Below, in pieces: positions 1 to 10,327 of a stretch of 64,000 nt of DNA; within the stretch, counting starts at the first letter, position 1; the number at the start of each line of letters is the position of its first letter. The DNA lies in the NCBI GenBank assembly GCA_022813625.1, contig JAKLMB010000001.1, positions 2,046,001-2,110,000 on the forward strand, in the 5' to 3' direction. The stretch comes from Aaosphaeria pasadenensis. Lineage: Eukaryota > Ascomycota > Dothideomycetes > Pleosporales. A program made the translations under genes and the position numbers. A model generated the notes under the pieces. That model was given only the letters and a program-made list of their open reading frames with translations, ran no database searches and was not told the origin of the DNA.

Positions 1-2
1 GA

Positions 3-3000
3 AGCCTCCAATACATCACCGAACACACGCCATTCTTCGGTCTGTCGGGAACGCAAACTGAATTCAAGCCGGACCTTCTCTTTACCGATTCTGAGAAAGA
101 GCTGCAAAGGCTGAACCACTCCATTGACCTTCGATGGCACACGCTACAAAGTCTCACCATCACAAGTATTGTCGAACCCATCCCTATCATGGACAAGAGG
201 GCCAGAGCGCTTGTCCACAGCATATTCCAATCCTTTTATAGTGACTGGAAGGTGAAACTACTGAAAGACCAGGAGACCGAAGCCAAACGATCGAACTTGT
301 ACACCTACAAGGGCGATGAGCAGGAGACGGATGAAGCAGATCCAGAGCTTTTCCCAGACTACGATGCTGAACGAGAAACCACAGACACTTCTAAATCTAC
401 ATCCCGCGAGCACGCTATTCGTGTAGCGCATGCCCATTCGAATCTCTTCCTCGGGAACGTGGAATCTGCAGGTGCTTTGCAGTCGCTCCTCCAGTGGTGC
501 GCTGGCGAAATGGTGCGTGTGGCTGAAGGAAACTCACATGGCACCACCTACGAAAACGCGCTACCGACTATCCTTCTAAGCCTAGGCGACAAGGCAGATA
601 TGATGGCATCTTCTGAGTCTGGCAAGCTGTACAACTTTTACTTCGATGCGAACATTTCAGAAGCCAAGAGATTCATCAACCTGGTGCATCGTACGCAACA
701 GCGCTATCGCAAAATCCACACCGCTCTAGAGATGGATCATGCTACCATTCTAGATGTCTTGCGAACCTGTGACGAAGCGCTTGAGTTCAGGCACGTGGAC
801 CCTGTCGCGAAGTTCATCACGAAAGTTGAGAAACTCCATGAATACATCAATGCCTGGCAACCGCTCGCTAGAAGAGATCTCAAGACCCCTGAGATTTTCG
901 ATGAGATTACTAAATTGCTCGTCAGCTGGAGACAACTCGAACTTACAACATGGGCTCGCTTGTTCGACGTTGAAGTAGAGACTTGCCGCGATCATGCAAG
1001 GAGCTGGTTCTTCGTCGCTTATGAGACCATCATGGCAGCCTCGGAGTCTATTGGAGATCAGTCAGATCTAAACACCCACACAAAAGATCTTCTCAAAACG
1101 CTTGAAGGATTCTTTTCTTCTACCACTCTGGGTCAATTCGAGGGCCGCATTCGTCTACTCGAACAATTCCGTGCTCATGCAGCAATGCGTATGCAAGACG
1201 ATGATGCATTCCGTGCTATCCATCTTGCTCTCGACAATTTCATCGTATATTTCTCTCGATTCTTGACACCAGTTCAAGAAGCCCTGAGCAAGGGAAGGCA
1301 AGCACTGGAAAAAGAGATCGGCAACGTTATCAAACTCGCAAGCTGGAAGGACACAACGATTCAGGCACTGAAACAAAGTGCTAAAACATCCCATCGCAAG
1401 CTCACGAAACTCGTGCGAAAGTTCAGAGCTGTTCTGAACCGCCCCTTTTCCACGATGTACGACGCTGGCTTTCCAGAACAGGCATTTGCACTCCAACAAG
1501 TGAATCTCTTTGCAAGCGAGATCAAAGCAAGCCCGCAGTCCTTGCAAATTTGCGAGGCATCTATTCCCAGCTGGAATGACAGGCCATCGAGATTCAAAAA
1601 CGTTGATACAACCACTTCTCTAATGCAGAAACTTTCACGTCCTTCTGCCGAAAGTGCGGATGGTGCAGTGTACATTGAAAGCTTCATTTCAGATCTGGAG
1701 ACAACAATGGCTGAACTACAGAAGGCCACCCCGTCCGTCTTGACGGAAGAAAACAAACAAACCGTTCAACATCTCAAGACACGGAAGCGCAAACTCTACG
1801 CTGATACAATGAAAGAGCTTCGCTTGATGGGTATTGTCTCCAATCTCAGCAGTAACGTTCTTGTTAAGCAAGATGAGCTATCCACAATTCTTGCGCAGCT
1901 CCCTATTAGTTCTTCGGATCAAAAGAACGGAACAGGAGCAGCGTATTTCCTCCACAAATCTCTTAGTCTGATGGCTCCAGTCCGCCAGGTCTTCAAGGAA
2001 CATTCTGGTGACTTGACCAGCAATGACGTCGCGAAGAGCATTGGCTACCTCGAAGGTCTTTTGAACGCCGCACTCAGACAACGAAAACAAATCAGTCATG
2101 CATCAGACAACCTAGGCGTACTACAACAATTGTCCTCCAGTGTTACAAATCTTCTGTCCTCCAAGATCGACACTATCATTGGTGTCTCTCCTACCCAGAC
2201 CACTGGCCTTGCCTCTCTGCAGTCCGGCATATCCTGGCTTTCAACAATTACGAAGACTGGCGCAAAGATTCTCGCTATACAGTCTCAGCTCGGTCGGACA
2301 ACCGAGTTTGATGAAGTTACAAGCGGTCTGCGACGCTGGAGTGAGCAATTTGGTAGAATGGTGACAGACAACTTTCAAGGCCTGCCTCAACTACCTACTA
2401 ACATCTGGTCGGAAACTTACACGGAAACGTACAATTTGGCGACGGAGAAGCTCAGCGAGTTCCATCAGCTCTTCAATACTTGGATGGCCCAATACCCACT
2501 TTGTCGCGTGGTTCTAAAACAGATCCAGCCGTTTGTTTGTGAAGGTCCCAAGAATATCGAGAGCCTAACTTCAACCCCTTCACTGGATGGTATTGGCTCT
2601 TTATCCACCGACCTGTTTGCCATCCTTGACCTTGTACTCAGTGCCATGCAAGAGGTCCAGACAGCACTGAGCGAGTTACCAAACACCGTCGAAGATACCA
2701 CATGGCTTGTCAAGGAAGAAAAGTCCTTATGCGCCGCGATCATTGCACTCCACACTCAACAGATATCGAAAGCGCTTAAGGATCTCCTCAACCGAGTGCA
2801 CGAATTGGGCCATGAAGGTCAAATCCAAGCGGCAGCTGCACTATTCTCGACCGTGCAGCCCGTCCTAGAACAATACGTATCCTCTCATGATTTCCTCATT
2901 GGAAAGGTGGGCGCATTGCACTTTTCCACATCCAAACTGCTCTATCGTCTATCCAAGACCTTCATTCAAATTGGTTCGCAGGGCTTCTGCACGCCGTCCG

Positions 3001-5615
3001 AAAAGTCAAATGATCAGGACAAGGGCAAGGATGACAAACTGGAGTCAGGCACGGGACTTGGCGCGGGAGAAGGTGCTGAGGATATTTCCAAGGACATTGA
3101 AGATGATGAGGATCTTGAGGATTTGGCGCAAGAGAAGGGTGAAGAACGTGAAGGTAGTATTGAAGAGGAAGAAGATGCTGTGGACATGGGCGAACAAGAG
3201 ATGGAAGGCGAGCTTGGTGACACTGCTGAGAAAGAGGAAGGGGATGAAGAAGGTGAAGAAGGAGATGACGATGTTGAGAGTCAGGTCGGCAGTGTAGACG
3301 ATCTTGGCCCTAATGCTTTGGATGAAAAGATGTGGGACGAAGGTGGCAAAGACGAAGATCTAGATGAGAAAGAGGGTCAACAGGATGTTGGCACGGAAAC
3401 TCAAGATGAACAGGTAGCTGCCGATGATAAAAAGGAGAAGAAAGAGGATGACAAAGGCGAAAATGAGGAGGCTAAGAATGAAGATGAAGAAATGGAAATG
3501 GAAGGCGAAGAACAAGACGAAGAGGTGGGAGCGGGTGAGCAAGAGAAGATGGATCCATTTGCAAAGGAGGAAGAAACGCTTGAGCTTCCCGAAGAACTCA
3601 ACCTTGATGGAAATGATGGAGGAAAAGAGGAAGAGGACTTCGGTGATATGGATATGGATGAAGGTGAAGATGAAGAGCTCGACGCTGACCTCAATGTCGA
3701 TCCCGAGAATGTCAAAGACGAACTTGAATCCGAACCCGGCGAGCAGGATGAAGAGACCACAGATCACATCAAGGACGAAGACGAATCAAAGGCAGAGGAA
3801 GAAGGGGAGCAGGATGATCAAGATGCCATGGAAGAAGATGTTGTTCCTCTTCCTGATGAGAATGCCCCACCCGACGAGGGTCGAGAAGACCGCGACGATA
3901 ACGTTGACGCATCTGCCGAGGCTGGTGCTGGCGCAGATGCAAACGAAGACGCCCACCAGGATCAAAAGGAGCAGGCCTCCGCAAGTGCGGCAAACCAAGA
4001 AGATGGTCGTGAAGGGGAGACATCTGAAAACATGCAGGAGACCAATGCCGAGGACGGAAAACTGGGACAGACTGCTCAACCTGAAGCCAGTGGGCGTGGT
4101 GAAGATGAAGAAGAGGCTGCTCAAACAGAATCTTTCAAAAAGCTGGGTGATACTTTGGAACGATGGTACAATCAACAACGTCAAATCCAAGAGTCTAAGC
4201 AGAAGGACGAAACAGAGGTTCAACAAATTGAGAAGGAGGTCGATATGGCCGATGCAGACTTCGAGCACCTCCCAGACGATGAGACCCAAGCAGACACGCA
4301 GGCGATGGGCACCGCGACTGAGGAACAGGCAAAGACTCTTGATCAAGACATGGCTATGGCTGTTGACGAAAAGGAGGAAGAAAAGGTTCCAGCGCGACCT
4401 GAAGAAGACCCAGTGCAAGAGGAGAACCAAGATGTTAACATGGAAGACTCTGTGCCTCAACAGGAGCAAGAACAAGAACAGGAGCAACAGCCCCCAACTA
4501 CAGATGGCCGTCCTCAAGCGTTTGTGGGTGAACAGAAAACATTCGAAGAGGATGATGATCATGAAATGGAAGACGCTACCCCGCTGGACGATGAGATTTC
4601 CGAGACATCATCTGTCCACGAGGTAGAGACGCAATTAGAGTTGACCCATCTTGATCCTGGTCTTTCTGCCATGACGCCCGAGACGGCTCGCGCTCTGTGG
4701 CTACATCATGAAAGCTCCACGCATACTCTCTCCCAGCAGCTCACTGAACATCTTCGATTAATCCTCGCACCTACTCTTGCAACAAAGCTTCGCGGCGATT
4801 TCCGTACTGGTAAAAGACTCAACCTCAAACGAATCATACCATACATCGCGTCTGGGTACAAGCGAGACAAGATCTGGTTACGCCGATCCATGCCCAGCAA
4901 ACGCAGTTATCAAGTTATGATCGCACTCGATGACTCCAAGTCCATGGCCGAATCCGGAGCTTCCAATCTCGCACTCAAGACCTTGACTCTGGTCACACGT
5001 TCGCTTTCCATGCTTGAGGTGGGAGAGGTCTCCGTCGTTGGCTTTGGGGATCAGGTGAACGTGACACATGATTTCGACAAACCATTCACTTCGGAATCTG
5101 GTGTCCGCGTGTTCGAGCAGTTCGGTTTCGAGTCTGGCAAGACGGATGTACGTAAACTCGTGGACAGAAGCTTGGATCTGTTCGCAGAGGCCCGGCGCAA
5201 GGGGGCAAGCTCCGCTGGTGAGGATCTGTGGCAACTCATGCTAGTTGTCAGCGACGGTATCTGCGACTCGCATGCTGATATTCAGCGTCTCGTCCGACGG
5301 GCGCAGGAAGAACGCGTCATGATCGTTTTCATCATCATCGACGCTACTGCCACCACGACAGTCTCCGATCCCAGCGCGCCTCAAGGAACGGGTACTCAGC
5401 AGGGCTCGGCGGCAGAAAAGGCAAAAGACAAGACGAGCATTCTCGATCTACAAAGCGTGGAAATTACGTCTGAAGGAAAGGTGGTTCGGTGGAAGTACAT
5501 GGAAAGGTTCCCGTTCAGGTATTATCTTGTCGTTCGAGATGTTAGGGAGTTACCAGGAGTTCTTGCCGGTGCCTTGAGGCAATGGTTTGGAGAGGTCGCC
5601 GGAAGTACAGGCTAG
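3..5615 (+). CDS. MDN1: Midasin (AAA ATPase of pre-60S ribosome maturation), C-terminal part, 5' truncated by window edge
   Basis: The reading frame is open from the window start through to the stop. The first ATG at 189 is internal, because the codons before it are open and protein-like, so the gene begins outside the window. The visible part (about 1,870 residues) has a long helical linker, then a very acidic Asp/Glu-rich stretch (roughly 3020-4620, with a Gln-Glu run near 4460), then a C-terminal VWA/MIDAS domain with its metal-site motif DDSKS at 4929-4943. This order is diagnostic of midasin (Rea1/Mdn1), the giant dynein-like AAA ATPase whose MIDAS domain grips Rsa4 and Ytm1 and removes them from nucleolar and nucleoplasmic pre-60S particles. 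The AAA ring lies off-window. No intron is apparent in the visible portion. Very sure of the family. Confidence 0.96.
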   Translation, partial: SLQYITEHTPFFGLSGTQTEFKPDLLFTDSEKELQRLNHSIDLRWHTLQSLTITSIVEPIPIMDKRARALVHSIFQSFYSDWKVKLLKDQETEAKRSNLYTYKGDEQETDEADPELFPDYDAERETTDTSKSTSREHAIRVAHAHSNLFLGNVESAGALQSLLQWCAGEMVRVAEGNSHGTTYENALPTILLSLGDKADMMASSESGKLYNFYFDANISEAKRFINLVHRTQQRYRKIHTALEMDHATILDVLRTCDEALEFRHVDPVAKFITKVEKLHEYINAWQPLARRDLKTPEIFDEITKLLVSWRQLELTTWARLFDVEVETCRDHARSWFFVAYETIMAASESIGDQSDLNTHTKDLLKTLEGFFSSTTLGQFEGRIRLLEQFRAHAAMRMQDDDAFRAIHLALDNFIVYFSRFLTPVQEALSKGRQALEKEIGNVIKLASWKDTTIQALKQSAKTSHRKLTKLVRKFRAVLNRPFSTMYDAGFPEQAFALQQVNLFASEIKASPQSLQICEASIPSWNDRPSRFKNVDTTTSLMQKLSRPSAESADGAVYIESFISDLETTMAELQKATPSVLTEENKQTVQHLKTRKRKLYADTMKELRLMGIVSNLSSNVLVKQDELSTILAQLPISSSDQKNGTGAAYFLHKSLSLMAPVRQVFKEHSGDLTSNDVAKSIGYLEGLLNAALRQRKQISHASDNLGVLQQLSSSVTNLLSSKIDTIIGVSPTQTTGLASLQSGISWLSTITKTGAKILAIQSQLGRTTEFDEVTSGLRRWSEQFGRMVTDNFQGLPQLPTNIWSETYTETYNLATEKLSEFHQLFNTWMAQYPLCRVVLKQIQPFVCEGPKNIESLTSTPSLDGIGSLSTDLFAILDLVLSAMQEVQTALSELPNTVEDTTWLVKEEKSLCAAIIALHTQQISKALKDLLNRVHELGHEGQIQAAAALFSTVQPVLEQYVSSHDFLIGKVGALHFSTSKLLYRLSKTFIQIGSQGFCTPSEKSNDQDKGKDDKLESGTGLGAGEGAEDISKDIEDDEDLEDLAQEKGEEREGSIEEEEDAVDMGEQEMEGELGDTAEKEEGDEEGEEGDDDVESQVGSVDDLGPNALDEKMWDEGGKDEDLDEKEGQQDVGTETQDEQVAADDKKEKKEDDKGENEEAKNEDEEMEMEGEEQDEEVGAGEQEKMDPFAKEEETLELPEELNLDGNDGGKEEEDFGDMDMDEGEDEELDADLNVDPENVKDELESEPGEQDEETTDHIKDEDESKAEEEGEQDDQDAMEEDVVPLPDENAPPDEGREDRDDNVDASAEAGAGADANEDAHQDQKEQASASAANQEDGREGETSENMQETNAEDGKLGQTAQPEASGRGEDEEEAAQTESFKKLGDTLERWYNQQRQIQESKQKDETEVQQIEKEVDMADADFEHLPDDETQADTQAMGTATEEQAKTLDQDMAMAVDEKEEEKVPARPEEDPVQEENQDVNMEDSVPQQEQEQEQEQQPPTTDGRPQAFVGEQKTFEEDDDHEMEDATPLDDEISETSSVHEVETQLELTHLDPGLSAMTPETARALWLHHESSTHTLSQQLTEHLRLILAPTLATKLRGDFRTGKRLNLKRIIPYIASGYKRDKIWLRRSMPSKRSYQVMIALDDSKSMAESGASNLALKTLTLVTRSLSMLEVGEVSVVGFGDQVNVTHDFDKPFTSESGVRVFEQFGFESGKTDVRKLVDRSLDLFAEARRKGASSAGEDLWQLMLVVSDGICDSHADIQRLVRRAQEERVMIVFIIIDATATTTVSDPSAPQGTGTQQGSAAEKAKDKTSILDLQSVEITSEGKVVRWKYMERFPFRYYLVVRDVRELPGVLAGALRQWFGEVAGSTG

Positions 5616-6733
5616 ATATTTGGCATTTCCAGGAGTTTTGTTGCATAAAATTTTATTTTGTAGAGTTGGTATAGTCAATTGTACTTTCCCTAAAATCACA
5701 TAGTACATACTGTCAATTTATTGCCACTGATCAATACTAAGTTTGGTTCCCAAAATACTTGCCTATTAAATGCTCATCCAATCTCATCCCATCATAGTCA
5801 CTCATGTCATCTCATCCCATCCCATCGTTCCTAAATCAACCTTTGATTGGCTCCCCACCACGTGGCTCTTCACTGCCCTCTCACCTCTTGGCGTGGTGAA
5901 CATGTCGACTGTAATCTACACCAATTCCACAAACCTTCCGGATTTGGAAGGTTGAGTAGTGGTGAACGAGGTGGTCTGTGTGTGCAGGGAGCCACGTGCG
6001 GTGGAGCTAGTACGGAATAGGAATGGTGCCCTTCTTGAGGTGAGAGGTTGAGGGTGATTTACTGGTGATAGGGTTAGGTGACAAATATTTTTATTCTGTA
6101 TTATGCTATTAGAGGAAGTAAAGATGTGTATCCTCTAGTGCTGGTAGGTAGGTGATCATGTGTTTAATAACATTGAACATCCTTTCGTTTTGCAAGATTA
6201 AGAAGCCTGCTAATCACCTGCTGAAAGGTTGACCTCTGATAATAAATTAGGCCTCCGTGGTACAAACGACTCCTTAAGGCTATCGATACGGATTATTTGA
6301 CTGTCACATATTCCAATTATGTTCAAAACTTTCACCATCCATTCTATCATTATACAACTGAGCATGTGTCGGGCCATGACGAGAGCAACGCGTTGACATG
6401 ATGGCATGAACGCAGTTCTGCTCCAAAAACTCTCCTATCACGACGTTGAATAGTTTGGCAAAGTTCTTATCTCATAAAAAGCAGTTCCGTGTTATGATAC
6501 CTCGCTACAGAGATGTACTACAATGCATACTGTCACTACAAACCTCAGCAGCATCGTGAAGGTCATGGTAATTGGATGCCCCTAATGAGCATGGGGCAAG
6601 TGTAGGATTCATCGAAGCGCACGGGCAGAATTTCCCTCTGTTTTGCAACTTTCAGGGCGGGTTTTCGTTCACACGCGACGGCGGATTGAATTGACCTGGT
6701 CTAGAACAGATCAGAATTGGAGATTATTCAAGC
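5616..6733. other. Intergenic, no gene seen
   Basis: This holds the 3' flank of midasin and the promoter side of the next gene. It is AT-rich and lacks any ORF with protein-like composition. A short CATCC-type repeat lies at about 5813-5827. Confidence 0.6.
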
Positions 6734-6760
6734 TTGAGATACCTCTACCAACTACCCACA

Positions 6761-8391
6761 ATGCTGAGGTACTTTGTAAGCACGCTGGTCGTGGTCGAAT
6801 GCATTCATGCGAGCCCTTCCATTGCGCACGTGGACCAGCAACCTCTCCTACAGCCCTGGGATGCCACAATAACTCCAACGCCTTCCAATCAACCCACAGA
6901 GCCTTTTCCGGAGTCGTTACCTGATTCCATCAGTTCAAATGATCTGGAGTCAATTTTGAAATCGGCATTGAAACAGTGGAAGAAAGCGCCCCTGCAACGC
7001 CCATACACCGCGGAAGAAGTCTTCTTCCACAAACACCTCCCCAAAGCCCGCAAGGAGAATCCAAACCTCACAGACGGCGAGATTGCGCGGAAACTCGGGC
7101 AAAAGTGGCTCACCATGGACACTCTTGCCTTCAATGACGATTGGCTACCAGCACAGTACACTTACACGTCCATTGCATATACCCTTGAAAAAGATTGGAA
7201 GTCGAGACGAATCCAAAGCAGTGTCAGAGAGGACGATTCGGATTGGCCTCTAATTCAAGCGCAGTGGTATTGCGATGACGGGACTTTTGACGAGGGCGTC
7301 AGGGCACCGGAGATGCCTAAGAACGCAGAGGAGTGGTATAAGAGGAGCTTAATTTGCGAAGCCATCAGGGAGCAGAGAAGAGGGAGCGATGCAACGATTG
7401 CCGCATTAGGAATGAGAGCGTTTCGAGAGTGGCGCACTCTTCCTGACGATAAGAGAGCCGAGTTTGAAGAGATGGCGAGAAAGCAGCAAAAGATGTATCT
7501 GGACAACTGGGAGGAGTATGGGAGGGCAGCGGGTACGAAGCAAGTACCGCAGTATATTTTACCATGCAATGTTACCAATGGTGGTAAGATGAGGAGTAAG
7601 GTGATGGCAGAGAAACTCCTTGGAGGTCGTGCGAAATTCCCACCGGAACTGAATCCTTTACAACGGTCGGCGTATATGATGTATTATATGGACAGAATAT
7701 GCAATGCTGTGATCGATAATCCACAGAAGTCAATAGGTAAGCCAGAATGATCCATCGGATATTTCAACAGTTGGAGACTGACGGAAGGTAGTCGATCACG
7801 GCTACGATCTGGACAAAGTGTGGTATGGCCCTTGGTCGCTGCCTCAGCACCATCGACAATGGGCAAGTCAAGAACAAGACGAACTGGAAAGTGCAATCAT
7901 GCTACGCAACTCGCTTCACGTCCAATATAAGGAAAAGTTCGAAGCAGCGAAGTCAGATTTCCTCAGAAGCTGGACGGAGTACTGGACAGCAATCTCGGGG
8001 AATCTGAAAGATCCCAATCACCCGATGGAAAGAAGTTATCTCTGGCGTCTTAAGACCTCAGACCCATTCGGTGCGCAGTATCTCTTCTGCTGGGAAATGG
8101 AGTTCAAGTGGTTTTCAGAAGCCATGATAAATGGGATGAGTCCAAGTGAGTGATGATTCCACGTCTCCTATATCTTATATCTTGATCACTAACAGGCTCC
8201 GAGAATTTATGCCAAAATGCAATGATGAGTGGGCACTGATGTCCAAGCATTCAAACGGTTCCAATCAGCAAAGACAGTATGAAGACCTGCACAGGGACAT
8301 GTTGAAACGATATGAAGTGGCCATGGGGGAGTCTTGGGGCGACCCTATCCAGGAATGGCAGGATAGTATCGGTGTGAAGAGCGAACTTTGA
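6761..8391 (+). CDS. HMG-box-like protein with N-terminal signal-peptide-like segment (three exons)
   Basis: Exons 6761-7736, 7792-8145 and 8204-8391 give about 505 residues. Donors are GTAAGC and GTGAGT, and the second intron has a CACTAAC branch site before a GAG acceptor. The start is the ATG at 6761; the in-frame codons just before it contain no ATG. The N-terminus (MLRYFVSTLVVVECIHASPS) looks like a signal peptide or a single membrane anchor. Residues about 85-130 (YTAEEVFFHKHLPKARKENP and following, with a GEIARKLGQKW core) resemble an HMG box, and a second, weaker HMG-like helix set follows at about 210-255 (FREWRTLPDDKRAEFEE). Canonical HMG-box proteins are nuclear, so the leader is odd. 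The C-terminal third is not recognised. It converges with the kinase-like gene. The exon structure is fairly secure; the family assignment is an inference from motif resemblance. Confidence 0.68.
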
Positions 8392-8836
8392 AAATGCGTC
8401 ATTCATGTTAGAGACAAAGAAGCAAAAGAAAGGCCCCTACAGTTCAATATTTTCCCTAAGTGAACACTGCATTAGAACTTCTTGTGCCACATACATAGGG
8501 GAAAGAAACCCCACTTCAATGTCATGAATTTTTTTCCCATCTTTGTCACCGCCCGTGTAAATTTCCCACTTAGCACCGAACATCATTGTAAGCGCATATT
8601 TATCATTATCCTTGATCTACAAGTCTTCCCCAATCTGTGGATGATGTTAGCTTTTACTACATTCGTACAAAAAGCGGCTAAAGACCATGTGACGTTCTCT
8701 TCGTCTGGAAGTCCCGCTCCAGAAAATTAACCATGCGACTTGAAAGTTGTTTCAACATGCTTCCACCAGAACTGTCTAGGATTCGCGATCAGACATAGAG
8801 CTGGGAGATTCAGTTCCGAAGTCCGGAGCATGCTAG
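8392..8836. other. Intergenic between convergent genes, nothing seen
   Basis: Shared 3' flank of the HMG-like gene (plus) and the kinase-like gene (minus). No ORF, RNA gene or repeat could be supported. Confidence 0.55.
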
Positions 8837-10132
8837 CTATGAACGAGGTTCGAGTACGGATTCCGTTGGGTCAGCCTCCACTACACCGCCATCGGCTTTG
8901 CAAGCCTCATCGGTGGGAACTAATCGGCACTGAGGGGTCCTTGTCCAACGGAAGCAATATTGACCTAGGCTAGGGGCAGTGTTTCTTTTTCGAGCCGATG
9001 AATGCCAAATCGTTTCCCCATTTACAATAGTTCCGAGGGCAAACGGTACGGCATAATCAGTTGGAGGCGGCATTTCGGGGATTGATATAGGGGATGTTGC
9101 ATTCAAATATCGCTCCATCATATTTCCATCAGCTGTTCGTTTCGTAATCCAGTCGTTAAGAACGCGCCTAAATTCTGACACTTCTACATCCAGCTCACGC
9201 TTGGGAATCCAATTTGGCATATCGCGCACCATATTGATGTTATTCCTGCGTTGGTGACCAGCAGTGAAGCTTTCGTCGCCAGTGATGAGTTCATATAATG
9301 TGAAAGTAACGCCCGCCACATCGTCTTGGTCGACAAGCTGGCCATCCTTCTTGCTCGCGGAATAGATGAAATCGTATAGCAGGATCTTGTCTGTGTCGGT
9401 GTTGAGGAGGATATTTCGGGGTGCGATGTCTTGATGCATAACACCCAACTCCAGATTCAAGAAATCGACCACTTGAAGGAGCTGTTTTAGCCATTCTAGT
9501 CGGAAGACGATAGCCATATTGTCGAGAGTTCCGCCAGATATATATCTTGTAGTAAACCCTATCACCCGAGACTCAACATCCTCGAAGACAACTCGATCCA
9601 GAGCAAGCAGGTTGGGGTGGGGGGGCAGTCTGTGGTATAGGTGTAGTTCACACCAAAACATCGATATTGGTCTGGGTTTGTAAGTGGCATAAAACTTGAA
9701 TATCACTTTTCTCTGCTGTCCCTCGTCGTCTTGATATGATCTCAAGTCGACAGCAGGCCCCAATCTGTCAAGCTCGCGTAGCTTAGAGAACTGGATGGTG
9801 CGGCAATCGGCGAGTGACTTGGCCATAGAAATAGGTATATATGGGAAAAACCACGTTTCGTCCTTGCGTGGATCCGTTGAGATTTGACATAATTCCCCGT
9901 TCTCATTGACCGTAATTGTGCTAACATTGTCCGATACGAGGTCTGCGAAAGGTGCGAAGTATCCAAACTGTTTGCAGTCCTCTACCGGGAACATCTTCGC
10001 ATTACCAATAATTATGATTAGTCGAAGCCGATCCCAGTCCCATATTTCGCTACGGACAACGGCTCTTGGATCGTCATCTTCACCACGATAGGCTCCGCCC
10101 TCAAGCTGAAACCTCTCATCAGGCTTGATCAT
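8837..10132 (-). CDS. Protein-kinase-like domain protein, divergent catalytic motifs
   Basis: A single-exon ORF of 431 residues. The C-terminal two thirds fit a eukaryotic protein-kinase fold: a VIFKFYA strand with the likely ATP-binding Lys, WCELHLYHRL as the alphaC Glu region, a catalytic loop MHQDIAPRNILL (HRD reads HQD, with the Asp and downstream Asn kept), and a metal-binding YDFIYS where DFG reads DFI. The glycine-rich loop is not recognisable. The N-terminal about 130 residues are unrelated to kinases I know. Such solitary, divergent kinase-like genes are common and expanded in Pezizomycotina; many lack known substrates. Catalytic Asp/Asn/Asp are present, so activity cannot be excluded. 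It is transcribed away from the SDR pseudogene (195 bp between them). Confidence 0.8.
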   Translation of the reverse strand: MIKPDERFQLEGGAYRGEDDDPRAVVRSEIWDWDRLRLIIIIGNAKMFPVEDCKQFGYFAPFADLVSDNVSTITVNENGELCQISTDPRKDETWFFPYIPISMAKSLADCRTIQFSKLRELDRLGPAVDLRSYQDDEGQQRKVIFKFYATYKPRPISMFWCELHLYHRLPPHPNLLALDRVVFEDVESRVIGFTTRYISGGTLDNMAIVFRLEWLKQLLQVVDFLNLELGVMHQDIAPRNILLNTDTDKILLYDFIYSASKKDGQLVDQDDVAGVTFTLYELITGDESFTAGHQRRNNINMVRDMPNWIPKRELDVEVSEFRRVLNDWITKRTADGNMMERYLNATSPISIPEMPPPTDYAVPFALGTIVNGETIWHSSARKRNTAPSLGQYCFRWTRTPQCRLVPTDEACKADGGVVEADPTESVLEPRS

Positions 10133-10327
10133 TGCGGAAGCAGTTATGGTTCGTATATCGTGTTGAAGTTGTGATATCTCTTGTCTAACTTTCGATTACT
10201 CAGAGTACAGACTCATTGTTTCTTCCACTATATCTAAATTTGCACATTGACAGACAATAATTCGAACCCAATATAGACATCCCTGATCTCAGCGGTAAAG
10301 TGAATTAAACCGGAACATCAACTATAA

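Noticed and set aside
3424..4626. 400-residue Lys/Arg-rich ORF inside midasin, other frame
   Set aside because: It is the +1-frame shadow of the GA-rich codons of the acidic domain; its Lys/Arg/Met monotony is explained by that.
8740..8973. Possible tRNA B-box-like GGTTCGAG near 8847
   Set aside because: No matching A box or cloverleaf, and it lies in the 3' end of the kinase-like gene.
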